Positions 42,340 to 52,500 of a DNA stretch of 52,656 bases are shown one piece after another. This DNA comes from Ignavibacteriales bacterium (lineage in GTDB: Bacteria > Bacteroidota > Ignavibacteria > Ignavibacteriales > Ignavibacteriaceae): assembly GCA_016182615.1 (NCBI GenBank), contig JACPGF010000100.1, positions 1-52,656 on the forward strand. The letters are read 5' to 3'. The position numbers were made by a program, and so were the translations under genes. The notes under the pieces are model-generated. The model ran no database searches and had not been told where the DNA came from. It was given only the letters and a program-made list of their open reading frames with translations. Every line of letters begins with the position of its first letter. The stretch's first letter is position 1.

Positions 42340-43236
42340 ATGGAAAACGGTAAAGAATTCAGATTGCTTTCATTCTACAAATATGTTCCGGTTAAAAATC
42401 CGGCAGAGCTACAGGGCACGCTTCTGCAATATTGTATGGATGAGGGCATTCGCGGAAAGATATATGTAGCCGAAGAAGGTATTAACGGTAATATATCGGC
42501 ACCTATTGAAAAAGCACGTGCATTTAAACAATTCCTTCGTTCGGATGAGCGTTTTAGTGATGTATTGTTTAAGGAAGATGATATAGAAAATTTTGTACAC
42601 CCGAAAATGTTCGTGCGTATTAAAAAAGAACTGGTAAACTTGGGTCTGTCAAAAGTATCACTTGCCAATGGCGGCAAACGGCTTTCACCCGAAAAGTTAC
42701 TGGACTTTTATTCATCGGGTAAAGAGTTTGTTATAATAGACACCCGCAATACATACGAAAGCAGAATCGGGCATTTCAAAAATGCCCTCACGCCTGGAAT
42801 GACCAATTTTAGGGAATGGGAAAAAGTTGTTGACACACTTGAGGATTACAAAGATAAAACAGTAGTAACCTACTGTACCGGCGGCATCCGCTGCGAGAAA
42901 GCCTCTGCCTACATGGTTGAGCGCGGGTTTTCTGATGTCTATCAGTTGGATGGCGGCATTATCACCTATGTAAAACAACTGCCCGATACCGTTTGGGAAG
43001 GCGGTGTATTTGTTTTTGATGACCGGAAGGCTCTTGAACCTAATACACGGGAAGAACTAAAATATACTGCCGCGTGTCATCACTGCCTGAAACCGACCGC
43101 GCATTATATCAATTGTCATAATTTAGATTGCGATAAAATAATTGTTTGCTGTCATAACTGCACGGAAGAGCATCAATACTGTTGTTCTGAAGATTGCAAA
43201 ACAGCAATGAGAAAAAGACCGAAAATTTATCCATAA
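42340..43236 (+). CDS. trhO: tRNA uridine(34) hydroxylase TrhO (rhodanese family)
   Basis: The 298-aa protein has an N-terminal acylphosphatase-like domain (VAEEGINGNISAPIEKARAF) and a rhodanese domain with the catalytic loop YCTGGIRCEKAS (Cys179). A C-terminal cysteine cluster (ACHHC, CHNLDC, CCHNC, CCSEDC) probably binds zinc. TrhO uses oxygen to make 5-hydroxyuridine at position 34 of certain tRNAs. AGGAG lies about 5 nt before the ATG. The M50-like gene follows 17 bp after its stop. Confidence 0.95.
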   Translation: MENGKEFRLLSFYKYVPVKNPAELQGTLLQYCMDEGIRGKIYVAEEGINGNISAPIEKARAFKQFLRSDERFSDVLFKEDDIENFVHPKMFVRIKKELVNLGLSKVSLANGGKRLSPEKLLDFYSSGKEFVIIDTRNTYESRIGHFKNALTPGMTNFREWEKVVDTLEDYKDKTVVTYCTGGIRCEKASAYMVERGFSDVYQLDGGIITYVKQLPDTVWEGGVFVFDDRKALEPNTREELKYTAACHHCLKPTAHYINCHNLDCDKIIVCCHNCTEEHQYCCSEDCKTAMRKRPKIYP

Positions 43237-43253
43237 GCCGGAGGAGCTTATTT

Positions 43254-43763
43254 ATGATTGAAGGCACGACTCATTTTTCAAGAAAAGAACTCGTCTTTTC
43301 CTGGATCTCGTCTGTACTTATTGCAGCCGTTGGCTTGTATATTATACTCAACCGCGGGGAGTATTCATATCTGGATTATTTTGCCCTTATTATTCACGAA
43401 GCAGGCCATTTTCTGTTTGGATGGGGCGGTGAGGTTATAATGATGATGGGAGGAACACTTATACAGCTTATTGTGCCGGGACTGTTAATCGTGTTCAGTA
43501 TTTTTAACCGGTTTAAGTATTTCATGCAGGTTTCACTGTTCATATTGTTGCACAACCTGATAAACATAAGCGTGTACGCCGGTGATGCGGCTGAGCAAAA
43601 ACTGCAATTATTTGGACCTCCCGGAGCTAAACATGATTGGAATTTTTTATTAACCCGTTTTAACGCTTTGGAATATGCCGGTGATATTGCTTCGGGTTTT
43701 GTAGTGCTTGCATGGATAACGCTTGTTTTGCTTTTGTTTGTGCCCCTTTGGCTAAGAGATTAA
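43254..43763 (+). CDS. integral membrane M50-like metallopeptidase candidate
   Basis: The track opens at 43194 inside trhO, but GGAGGAG at 43242 points to the ATG at 43254 (170 aa). About four membrane helices are visible. The first pair surrounds ALIIHEAGHFLFGWGGE (HEAGH, residues 48-52), the zinc motif of site-2-type (M50) proteases. A later helix contains NLINISVYAGDA, where the Asp could be the third ligand. M50 proteases cut membrane-anchored regulators. The protein is short for the family and lacks a PDZ domain. Confidence 0.78.
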   Translation: MIEGTTHFSRKELVFSWISSVLIAAVGLYIILNRGEYSYLDYFALIIHEAGHFLFGWGGEVIMMMGGTLIQLIVPGLLIVFSIFNRFKYFMQVSLFILLHNLINISVYAGDAAEQKLQLFGPPGAKHDWNFLLTRFNALEYAGDIASGFVVLAWITLVLLLFVPLWLRD

Positions 43764-43817
43764 AATTACTATTTGCTTTATTTGTTTTTTGTTGATTAAG
43801 GATTCGTTGTATTACGC

Positions 43818-44663
43818 ATGCGTTTAATGTTCATATTTCTGCTCTCTTCAGTTGTGCTTTTTGCCCAGTACGATACACTTAAAACCACTTACCCCGACGG
43901 AACAGTTAAAGAACTTTTCCCCCGGTATCAAAAAAGACTCGAGGGGACAGCAAGGTTCTATTACGAAACCGGCTTATTGCGCGAAGAGCGGAACTATCAG
44001 GCCGGGAAGGTTGACGGTTTGGTGAAACAATACGACAGCCTTGGAAAACTGAGCATAACATTTACCATCGAGAACGGTAAACGCGAAGGGCCTTGTACTT
44101 ATTTTTCGCCTGATGGCAGTTTGCTTAAAGAAATATTTTACGTTAACGGGCAAATAGAAATTCCGGATACAACGGGTATCCCCGCAGATGAAATAGAGCA
44201 GGTCGCGCAAATTCAGGCTCCACCGGCAGCAACAGAAAACGGAAACACCATCGCCAAGGAGCGCCATGTGATGATACCGGCACTTGCACCACAAGATACT
44301 ATTGCGCAGTTGCTTGCGCGCGATACACTGTTTGTTGATATGACCATACCCGCGAACCCCGTTTTAGCCCGGTTATCCATCGCTCCTTCACCCCGTATCG
44401 GGTGGCAGGCATTGCAAGAAAAGGTTGTTTTTCCAAAATATGCTATAGAAAAAGGTATATCCGGAAAAGTACGTATAAGAGCAATGATAAACACAAGCGG
44501 TGATGTGGTAAGGAATGAAGTTGTACAAGGACTCGGTTTCGGCTGTGATGATGCTGCCCTTATTGCTGTTTACTATACCCGCTTTTTTGCCGGCGAAGTA
44601 AACGGGAAACGAAAATATTGCGAACTGATTTTTGACATCGACTTTAGAAAACCGATGCAATAA
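43818..44663 (+). CDS. secreted TonB C-terminal-domain protein with YwqK/MORN-like repeats
   Basis: A signal peptide (MRLMFIFLLSSVVLFAQ) precedes three MORN/YwqK-like repeats (about 25-120: GTARFYYETGLLREERNYQA, GKVDGLVKQYDSLGKL, GKREGPCTYFSPDGSLLKE). A linker follows, then a TonB_C domain (about 190-280: FPKYAIEKGISGKVRIRAMI, NTSGDVVRNEVVQGLGFGCD). There is no N-terminal membrane anchor as in true TonB, so it may sense or bind receptors rather than transmit ExbB/D energy. It is the last gene before a repeat-filled gap. Confidence 0.85.
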   Translation: MRLMFIFLLSSVVLFAQYDTLKTTYPDGTVKELFPRYQKRLEGTARFYYETGLLREERNYQAGKVDGLVKQYDSLGKLSITFTIENGKREGPCTYFSPDGSLLKEIFYVNGQIEIPDTTGIPADEIEQVAQIQAPPAATENGNTIAKERHVMIPALAPQDTIAQLLARDTLFVDMTIPANPVLARLSIAPSPRIGWQALQEKVVFPKYAIEKGISGKVRIRAMINTSGDVVRNEVVQGLGFGCDDAALIAVYYTRFFAGEVNGKRKYCELIFDIDFRKPMQ

Positions 44664-45285
44664 AAAAAGTTACAACTTTAGCTGTTGTTGTTTCGCTTGA
44701 CAGAAATACTCAATGGGTTAATATTCTGTTATTGCCAAAGTTGTATTAATTACTATTGTTACGCAAAATTGGGCTAAAGCCCAGTGCGGGTGGGTGTGGG
44801 ACTAGTGATCCCCCGGTTTACCCAAGGCCACCAACGGAGTTATGGGATAAATCCGGGGGCGATTGTAATAAGCTGCATTTGATACTTGTAATTTGTTTTT
44901 TGTTTTGCCCTTGTTGATGATTGAGCCATTTTGTTTTGCTGCAATTATACGCGAAAGTTGATTTAAAATTGCCCCCGGATTTATCCCACTGCTATCTGTT
45001 GGTAGGCATTGGGTAAACCGGGGGAGAAAATTGAAACAACTCGAAACAGGCTTTAGCCACTTACCTGTTATTTTTTGATAAATCATTGACCAATTGCTGA
45101 CAAAATCAATTTGGTTTGAGCCATACTTTAGCCCAAATTGCGTAAAGTGATAGGATAAAGCGAAATGGACTTCTGTCCAATCTGATAGATTTATTATTAC
45201 TGGGCTGTATTATTTTCCGTTTAAGATATCTACAATTTTAATTACCATAGATATGTTTATACAACTGGCAAAATAGAGAACACAG
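44664..45285. other. 622-bp intergenic region containing a MITE-like inverted-repeat element
   Basis: No gene is supportable. The ORF at 44802-45086 (minus) simply runs across the inverted repeats. The main content is the nested inverted-repeat element at 44759-45145. After it, TGGACTTCTGTCCA (about 45166) is a further small palindrome. The last 100 bp must hold the promoter of the esterase-like gene. Confidence 0.7.
44759..45145. mobile_element. MITE-like nested inverted-repeat element (no transposase)
   Basis: The outer arms are TTACGCAAAATTGGGCTAAAG (44759-44779) and its inverse CTTTAGCCCAAATTGCGTAA (45126-45145). The inner arms of about 51-55 nt (44810-44860 and 44971-45025) are near-perfect inverted copies. 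Each arm is itself a palindrome: CCCCCGGTTTACCC ... GGGATAAATCCGGGGG. About 110 bp of unrelated sequence lie between the inner arms. No ORF for a transposase exists, so it would need a transposase supplied elsewhere in the genome. GGGCTAAAGCCC-type palindromes recall REP elements mobilised by RAYT enzymes. Confidence 0.7.
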
Positions 45286-46224
45286 ATGAAATACTTATTT
45301 GTTTTTGCATTAACAACCATACTGGTTTCCATTTTTCCAAGAATTGTTCTTTCTCAAAGCGAGCAGTTTGACTTATGGAAAGATACCATTCCCGGAGCAA
45401 TTCAAATATCCGGAGCCCATGAAGATACACTGTTCATGGAGAACGGAATCCGTATTAAAAATGTTGTTTTGCCCACGTTAACCGGCTACTTTCCTGATAC
45501 CGCACTTGCAACAGGAGCGGCTATAGTGATATGCCCGGGCGGCGGCTATGAGCGGCTGGCAATCTCCCATGAAGGTTATGATGTTGGGAAATGGTTCGCG
45601 CTTCGTGGCGTTGCAGCTTTTGTTTTAAAATACCGCTTGCCTGCTGATTCAATTATGCACAACAAAAGTGTTGGCCCATTAATGGATGCACAGGAAGCAA
45701 TCCGCACGGTCAGACGGAATGCCAGCCGCTGGCATATAAACCCCCATTTGATTGGTGTTATGGGTTTTTCTGCCGGTGGCCATCTTGCCGCAACTGCCTC
45801 AACTCTTTATGCAGATTCCGTTTACGCGAGTGATGGCCAAAGCGCACGGCCTGATTTTGCTGTTCTTGCCTATCCGGTTATTTCAATGAATGACAGTATC
45901 ACCCATAAAAAATCGAAACTAAATCTTTTAGGCAGCAATCCTGCATCAAATATTGTTGCCCATTACTCGGCTGAATTGCAGATAACTCCTCGAACACCGC
46001 CAACATACATCATTCATTCATCCGATGATACATCCGTACCGGTTGAAAATACATTGCGGTATTATAAAGCATTAAGGCTTCATGCAGTTGATGCGGAAAT
46101 GCATATCTATAAAACCGGTGGTCATGGGTATGGCTTAGTGGGAAAAGGCGGCGAGGAGAGCAACTGGACTAATGACTTGCAAAAATGGCTTGTTGCAAGA
46201 AAAATTGCAGTGCCTGTACAATAG
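45286..46224 (+). CDS. secreted alpha/beta hydrolase, acetyl-esterase-like
   Basis: A signal peptide (MKYLFVFALTTILVSIFPRI, to about residue 23) precedes an alpha/beta-hydrolase fold. The oxyanion motif is CPGGGYERLA, the nucleophile is Ser162 in GFSAGGHL, and Asp247 (IIHSSDDTSVP) and His280 (KTGGHGYGL) complete the triad. The sequence resembles acetylxylan/rhamnogalacturonan esterase-like hydrolases of Bacteroidota. It probably removes acetyl groups from plant or microbial polysaccharides in the periplasm. No carbohydrate-active neighbours are present, so the substrate is open. Confidence 0.92.
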   Translation: MKYLFVFALTTILVSIFPRIVLSQSEQFDLWKDTIPGAIQISGAHEDTLFMENGIRIKNVVLPTLTGYFPDTALATGAAIVICPGGGYERLAISHEGYDVGKWFALRGVAAFVLKYRLPADSIMHNKSVGPLMDAQEAIRTVRRNASRWHINPHLIGVMGFSAGGHLAATASTLYADSVYASDGQSARPDFAVLAYPVISMNDSITHKKSKLNLLGSNPASNIVAHYSAELQITPRTPPTYIIHSSDDTSVPVENTLRYYKALRLHAVDAEMHIYKTGGHGYGLVGKGGEESNWTNDLQKWLVARKIAVPVQ

Positions 46225-46373
46225 ATATCCGGCCGATGCCGATGAAAAGGAATCTTCCCGGGAATGTTGCGGGCAGCATTATTGCACTTGCATATTATAG
46301 AAAATTAACGGTTCCAGTCTTTGCCTCTATACGTTATGACTTTGAAGTTATTTACTTTTTAACCGGCTGTTTA

Positions 46374-46446
46374 TAAAGCCCCGGAGGGGCTTACTGTCTG
46401 TAGAAAAAACATATCCCCAAGGAACCCGCGCACCATAGGTGTGCAC
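46374..46446. repeat. twin-hairpin extragenic repeat
   Basis: AAGCCCC-GGA-GGGGCTT (46376-46392) is followed 35 nt later by GCGCACC-ATA-GGTGTGC (46428-46444), separated by TAGAAAAAAC-type sequence. I recall paired CCCC-GGGG hairpins with an A-rich spacer as dispersed extragenic repeats in Bacteroidota/Ignavibacteria. It lies 150 bp after the esterase gene and could also slow transcription. Confidence 0.55.
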
Positions 46447-46762
46447 TATTTACAAATATAAAATTGCTTTGATTCACGGAGAAAACAATTCATTGTCGAC
46501 TCCGGTTTACCCGACGAAGCAACAATACATGGGTGAAGTATGCCTGCTATATAATCGGACTGCCTTTGACAAAGAAAAAGAAATGCCGTGGGGTGTGGAA
46601 GTTCGGAACGAAATAGATTCGAGTTTGCACGACCATACTAAAAATGGAAGAATACAAATTTATTTTCTCCAATTTATTGATAAGTTACCTCCCCACTTTT
46701 TCTCTCGTGGTTATTGCGTATGGGTAATTGCCAATAATTCAAAATTCATACTTTATAATTAA

Positions 46763-46788
46763 AAAGGGCTGCCAACCGGCAGCCCTTT
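46763..46788. terminator. bidirectional intrinsic terminator
   Basis: AAAGGGCTGCC-AACC-GGCAGCCCTTT is a perfect 11-bp stem with a 4-nt loop, bordered by an A-run on one side and T's on the other. It lies 28 bp past the stop of the minus-strand barrel gene and so most likely ends that transcript. Confidence 0.85.
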
Positions 46789-46816
46789 AAATTACTAACA
46801 GTTACAGTAAATGTTT

Positions 46817-48502
46817 TTACAGGTTATATCCAAAACCAACCCTGAGGGCAAAATCCGGGAACCCGAAAATCATTGTGCTTATGGTAACACGGTCAAAAAC
46901 CGAGTATTCTTTTGATAGTGCAATACCGGTCGGGAATGGCGTGTTTAGTGCATCCCTCATCGATTTTGCATCTTCGAGATTATTAAATCCGTCTGCAATG
47001 CCGTCACCCATCATAAATCCGCCTTCAACACGGTAGTGTGGGTTTTTGTATTTAACTTTGGCTTTAAATGCCTGTTGCAATAACTGGAAGATTAATCCGT
47101 CAAAGTCAATAAATAGTCTTGGGATGGCGATAAGGTAACCCCAACGTTTTAATGTATCCGGTAATTGTACATCAACCGAGAACTTCGTCCCCATGTTAAG
47201 ATCCTTGCCCATTTTATATCCGGCAAATTTGAAAGAGAACTCATCAAGATATTTTACCAGATTCAAGCCAAAAGTAAACCGGCCGACTTTTGCATCTGCG
47301 CCCAAAGTTAGCGAAGATGGATAAACTGTTTCAGCTTCATCGCTAAACTGATTTGTTGTCTCCGAAGTCATATTAGGTTTTTCAAGCTGTAGTTTATCAT
47401 AATCGATACGCAGGTTATCACCGACGTCATTTCCGGCAGAATCTTTCTTTTCGGTTCCCATTGCCCGGCCGATAAGAAACTTTGGTTGATAGCCCTTGTT
47501 AATAAAGTTTTTGTCCTTCATCTTGAATCTTGGCACAATATCCAAAACGGCAACAAAGTTATAACGCTCGTAACTCTGCACAACACCTAATCTAAAGCCC
47601 CAGCCGTCTGTTTTATAATTTCCTCTGGCTCTCCAGTAAAAATCATTCGACTCTCCGGCTTCACGGTTGATGTTAATATCATTGGGGTCATTAAAATGGT
47701 ATTCCAGTTTTTTCTTGATAACCATCATACCGTCTATTTGCAGGTTAAGATTAAGGTATTCACTAACTTCGTACCTGTTTAATGAAAAACCAACGGTTGT
47801 TTTACCATAGGCCGTATTTAATACTTCGGAGGCCAAACCGATACTCATCATGTTGACATTAAAACCAAAGTTGTAAGCAAAGTTTGTTGTCAGTGGCATA
47901 TCGATTGACATGGACTGCCCGCCAATATTTTTATCCTGCGATATTTTCATCCGTGCATCAGACAGTAAAAAATCTACGGCAAATTCTATTGGATACGTTA
48001 CACCAAAACCCATGATGATTTTGTCTGTTAAGGGTACCGCTAAGGCGAATGAGCCAAACTTTGAGTTCTGACCGAATTCAAATTCGTTAAATTTTGAATC
48101 TACCCTGTTCGTTTTTCCGGCATTCGGAGTAAACTGAAATGCTGCCTTTTTATCGGTTAAAAAATCACTCGTCGATTCCGAAACACTTTTATTCAATTCT
48201 TTTGTCATATCAAGGCCAAGAGCACTTGTTGATATGGCAAACTTATTATCGAAATAGAAAACAGGAGATTTCATTAACCCTATTTCTGCCGGATTGGTAA
48301 AGATGCTTGCAGGTCCGTAACTGATGCCCGGGGCAATAACACGCCCGAAACCACCGGCACCCTGCCCGCCGCCCATGGTATTGATACTGGATAGCAGGCT
48401 CAAGTTAATCTTTCCACCGTACCAGTACACCATTTTGGGTTTGTCTTCTGCCAGTAAAGCAGCTTGTAACAACATAAGTAAAACGATAAAATATTTTTTC
48501 AT
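46817..48502 (-). CDS. outer-membrane beta-barrel protein, FadL/OmpP1-like
   Basis: A signal peptide (MKKYFIVLLMLLQAALLAED) is followed by GPASIFTNPAEIGLMKSPVF, the NPA motif found near the N-terminus of FadL/PorV-type barrels. A long series of amphipathic beta strands follows, and the C-terminal strand ends FALRVGFGYNL. At 561 aa it is larger than its PorV-like neighbour. It starts 11 bp after that gene, so the two barrels are probably co-expressed. The substrate or secretion role is unknown. Confidence 0.82.
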   Translation of the reverse strand: MKKYFIVLLMLLQAALLAEDKPKMVYWYGGKINLSLLSSINTMGGGQGAGGFGRVIAPGISYGPASIFTNPAEIGLMKSPVFYFDNKFAISTSALGLDMTKELNKSVSESTSDFLTDKKAAFQFTPNAGKTNRVDSKFNEFEFGQNSKFGSFALAVPLTDKIIMGFGVTYPIEFAVDFLLSDARMKISQDKNIGGQSMSIDMPLTTNFAYNFGFNVNMMSIGLASEVLNTAYGKTTVGFSLNRYEVSEYLNLNLQIDGMMVIKKKLEYHFNDPNDININREAGESNDFYWRARGNYKTDGWGFRLGVVQSYERYNFVAVLDIVPRFKMKDKNFINKGYQPKFLIGRAMGTEKKDSAGNDVGDNLRIDYDKLQLEKPNMTSETTNQFSDEAETVYPSSLTLGADAKVGRFTFGLNLVKYLDEFSFKFAGYKMGKDLNMGTKFSVDVQLPDTLKRWGYLIAIPRLFIDFDGLIFQLLQQAFKAKVKYKNPHYRVEGGFMMGDGIADGFNNLEDAKSMRDALNTPFPTGIALSKEYSVFDRVTISTMIFGFPDFALRVGFGYNL

Positions 48503-48513
48503 GGTGTATGCTC

Positions 48514-49491
48514 CTAGAAAACCAAACCAATGGTGATGCGATTAGAATTAGCCAGTGTTTCCATCACACTGGTATAGTCGAACGAAATTCGGTAGCCTTT
48601 AACTTTAAAGCCAAAACCGGCACCGAACATGAACTTTTCATCATCGATATCATTAACCGTGTTCTGCAAACCGGCACGGACATTCAGAAACTTGAAGAAG
48701 CGGACTTCCGCTCCGCCCCTGATACGGTTAAATACGTCTTTAGCAAACGAGGGCTGGTAATCTGCTGTTACAACCATATCCTCGTTTATCACGTACGAAG
48801 TACCAATCATTGCTTCCATCGGCACATTTTCCGTGTATTTCCCTTTGGCTTTCGCATCGGGATTTTCAACTTTCGAATCCCATGATACCGGAGAGAACAC
48901 GTCACGCAGCATCATGCCGATTTTTATCTTTTCATGAAGCTGGTACATTACTCCCAAATCGAAACCGAAGCCATTGGCCTTGCCGGTTACCTGATTCAAG
49001 ACACCCGTGTTAAACTCAGCTGGATCAAAAACCTGATAGTCCGAAAGGTTGAGAGTGTTATTGCCAAATGACGCCCTGCGGTATTTCAGGTTCATACCAA
49101 CCGTTACCGGTCCGGTAACCCGCCCGTAACCTACAAGCACAGTTAACTCGGTAAGTGCTTCATCACCCGATGAAATAACTGCAATACCGCCGCCCTGCCG
49201 TGCGCCGTCAAAATTGAGGGGCATTCCATAGGAGGCCATATTGTATTTTACCAGGCCATAAATTTTTGCAAAATTAAAAGTTGCCTGTTTCTCTTTAATA
49301 TCTGCCAATCCCGCGGGATTGAAAAATAATGCATCAACATCATTTGCCAAACCGGTAAAGGCACCGCCCATCGCGGTAGGCCGGGCACCAATTCCAACAT
49401 CAACAAACGCTGCGGTGATAGATGACTGCTGGGCAAACACGCTCAGCGAGAACAAGCATCCAAACAGCAAAACGATTATTTTTGATTTCAT
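48514..49491 (-). CDS. PorV/PorQ-family outer-membrane protein (T9SS-associated)
   Basis: The track begins at a TTG (49512). The ATG at 49491 opens a good signal peptide, MKSKIIVLLFGCLFSLSVFA, and is preferred (325 aa). The mature part has AAFVDVGIGARPTAMGGAFT, then GLANDVDALFFNPAGLADI, the hallmark of PorV/PorQ proteins. The C-terminal strand is NRITIGLVF. PorV shuttles T9SS cargo to the attachment complex, which fits the three sorting-domain-type proteins in this window. It sits between the giant secreted protein and the second barrel on one apparent transcript. Confidence 0.92.
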   Translation of the reverse strand: MKSKIIVLLFGCLFSLSVFAQQSSITAAFVDVGIGARPTAMGGAFTGLANDVDALFFNPAGLADIKEKQATFNFAKIYGLVKYNMASYGMPLNFDGARQGGGIAVISSGDEALTELTVLVGYGRVTGPVTVGMNLKYRRASFGNNTLNLSDYQVFDPAEFNTGVLNQVTGKANGFGFDLGVMYQLHEKIKIGMMLRDVFSPVSWDSKVENPDAKAKGKYTENVPMEAMIGTSYVINEDMVVTADYQPSFAKDVFNRIRGGAEVRFFKFLNVRAGLQNTVNDIDDEKFMFGAGFGFKVKGYRISFDYTSVMETLANSNRITIGLVF

Positions 49492-49519
49492 ATATTTACC
49501 TTTTTCTTTCAAAATCGCT

Positions 49520-52500
49520 TTATTTTACCAATACAACTTGAATCAACTTGTTTACCGTGCCTGTTGGGTCCTCGGCCGATACCTGAATGATATATCTGCC
49601 GTTAAGCGCTGTCTTACCATCATCGGTTTTTCCATCCCAAAGGATCTCCATCATTTTGCCTTTTTTTGCCGACCCGTAGAGATTCGGGTACAGTTGTTCA
49701 GACCGCATTAAATGACGCACTAATTCTCCACGCAGGTTAAATATCCGTATGTTAACACTTGCACTGCCCTGCTTGGATGATAACTTGAACCCGATCTTCA
49801 GCGGTGCAACCTCGGGTGAGAACGGGGATGGCAGTACTGCTAGTTTAGTAATACCCAAATCTTCGTTTGCTGCAAGCACAGAGTATTCGCCAAACTCGGT
49901 AATATTTGCTTTCAGCGCACCTGCACCACTTGGTTCAGATCCCGGTACAAGGCTCCATTGGTTCTGCTCAAAGTTATAAAATCCCATTGTCCGGTTCCCT
50001 TCGAATAACGCTAACGAGTTATCAACGGGTATTATCAATACTGCAGGATTTGTTAATTTGTTATTTGGTAACGCTTGATCTGCATCATACGCTATTGGGT
50101 ATTGCGTGTTTTGCACGATATACGACATGTCTCCGCTAACAAAATATTTCTTCCCTGGTCCAAACTGCTGTTTGTCCAAAGTTACCCGTATTGGAATAGC
50201 TACGGAGTTTGGTACTATCGCTAAAGTCATTCCCATTTTATCGGTAAGAATAACGTTTGAGTTTTTGTCGATATCGGCATACACTTTAACGTCAGTCGAG
50301 CCTTTTTTATTACTTATCTTATCGCTGGCAGTTACCGTTATAGTACCGATAAATGTAGTGTCGGCCGGTTTATATAAACCTGTCGAATCAATTGATCCGG
50401 CCCCCGATGGTGTTACAGACCATGTCAATCCTGTACCAAGCGTAACCGACTTTTTGGAAGTATCAATCCCCGAATAGCTGAATTGATATCCCTTCGATTT
50501 GTTGCTTAACTCGGTTATACCGCTGTTTACCAACACTTCTTTTAATACAACTTGACCAACAATAAAGTCCGCCGGCTGTCTGACAAGGTTGCCCTTCAAG
50601 TTACCAACTGCCGATAAGCGGTAATTGCCATCTTTAGCAGTTGCAAGTATTTTTACCCGTACAAGCGTTAAATCGTTCGTTTTCGGGTATGTCACTTCAA
50701 AGGCTGTCGAATCAATACCTTCGAGTTTAAGTGTTCCGGCCGGGGTGGCACCCTGAAACGAAGCATTGAGCGAAACATTTTTTCCATCCCTTGTAACAAG
50801 ATTAAACTCATACGTATCCGATTTACGTACCGTGATACCATTAAGTGACGGGCTGAATGCGATTGAACTTAAAATACCTGAAGCTTCCGGCTTTATCGTG
50901 TGAACAGGACTTGTGTAAACAATTCCCGCCGATGTTGCATTTGCTGTAATAAAGTAGGATACCTCATCGGTTTTATTTAATGCAGGTATCGTTTTTGTAT
51001 AAGTTGAATCCGTTGTCGATAACGCCATTGTATATTGCTGATACGTTCCGGAAGCACCTTGTTTAACATGAAGGGTTGCTGTAGTCGGAGTCAGCACAAA
51101 ATACTTCAAGTCGAATTTCGTATCTTTTGATGCGTCTATCGAAACCAACGGTGTAAATTTGTACCGTAATGGGATAGTAACCGGAAGCGCCTGGCTTTCT
51201 GCTAAAGCAATTTTTAACAGCGTGGTATCCGGAATCAAATATTCATCAATTGCTATATTCAACTTGTAAATACCACTGCTGAGTTTTTCAAATGTGCTTA
51301 TCTTGCCATCTTTATCCGTTACTTTTTGCGAGGCTGCTCCATCCGGTTTAATAAACGAAACAGTTGCACCCTGCAAGCCAACAACGCCGTTCGTAACCGT
51401 TATATTTATTGTTCCGCTCGGTAAAACAAAATTGGGAACCGTAATATTAGAAGTTACTTTTGCTGTATCAATTCTTACGGATTTTGTCTGGCTTGCAACA
51501 TCCGTACCGCTGATACTTACTTTGTATATTGTTGTATCCGAGGATTTAACATTAACCGGAAGATTGCTAAACGAATAAATTCCGTTTGCATCTGTCGTAT
51601 CGACAAAAACACTCGAGGATGTTGCGGTAACGAATACACCTTTAATAGGTGTTGTACCAAAAAGCACTTTACCACTTAATCCTACATACGCCGGAGTTAC
51701 CGTAATGCTAGCCGTGGTAACTGCACCTGCAACCGTAACAGCAACAGGTGTTGATTCGAAACCTTGCAACGAGGTGCTTAGTGTTGCAGCACCTGCAGCC
51801 AGAGAGTCGAATATAAATTCGCCCACTGAATTAGTAATTTTAATGAGCTGGCCGGAAGAACTATTCCTGAACACAACCGGAACATTTGCCTGACCGCCGC
51901 CAGTCCTTTTATTGACAACTTTTCCTTCTAATCTTGAAGTATTAGCGGTAATCGTAAATGTTTGTGTTGCCTGTGCACCGGTGTTTACCCGAACAGTATT
52001 TTGTACTGGGCTTGATGTAAAGCCTGATTTTACAGCACTAACCACATAATCTTTATTTGCCGTAACATCATTAAATGTTACAATACCCGTTGCATCGGTT
52101 TCACCAAAATACTGGTCATTGTTATCCGAGGATACCGCGCTGACACGGACACCTTTTTCGGGGCTTCCTGAAAGTGTTACTGTTACTTTCATCGAGCCGA
52201 CATTTTGTGTGGCTTCGAATACGAGTGAATCGCTTGTTGCTTCCTGACCCAATGTTAATGTCCGCGAATCCGGTGAGAACGTAAAACCCGCTTTACGGGG
52301 AGTTACTTTATAGACTGCTGCTGCCAGATTTTCAATAGAGAATGCACCGGTTGAAGACGAAGTGGTGTTATAGGTTTGCTTGGTTGCTGTATCAACAACC
52401 GCAACACTTGCGCTACTGGTCTTTACACCGCCGCGCACTTTCGATTTTGATATTTTTACAATCAGGTTAACCGGATCAATACTGCTGACACCCTTTGGAA

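Larger units (their letters stand above)
46225..46816. other. about 590-bp region with a twin-hairpin repeat, an unsupported ORF and a terminator
   Basis: A 107-aa plus-strand ORF (46439-46762) could encode a decayed or orphan protein, but it has no ribosome binding site, no recognisable domain, and begins inside a hairpin repeat; I do not call it. The left 150 bp have no visible feature. The twin hairpin (46374-46446) and the terminator at 46763-46788 are listed separately. Confidence 0.6.

Noticed and set aside
44802-45086. 94-aa minus-strand ORF
   Set aside because: It spans both arms of the inverted-repeat element and has no protein-like pattern.
46439-46762. 107-aa plus-strand ORF as a gene
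   Set aside because: It starts within a hairpin repeat, lacks a ribosome binding site, and has no recognisable domain; a decayed gene is possible but not supportable.
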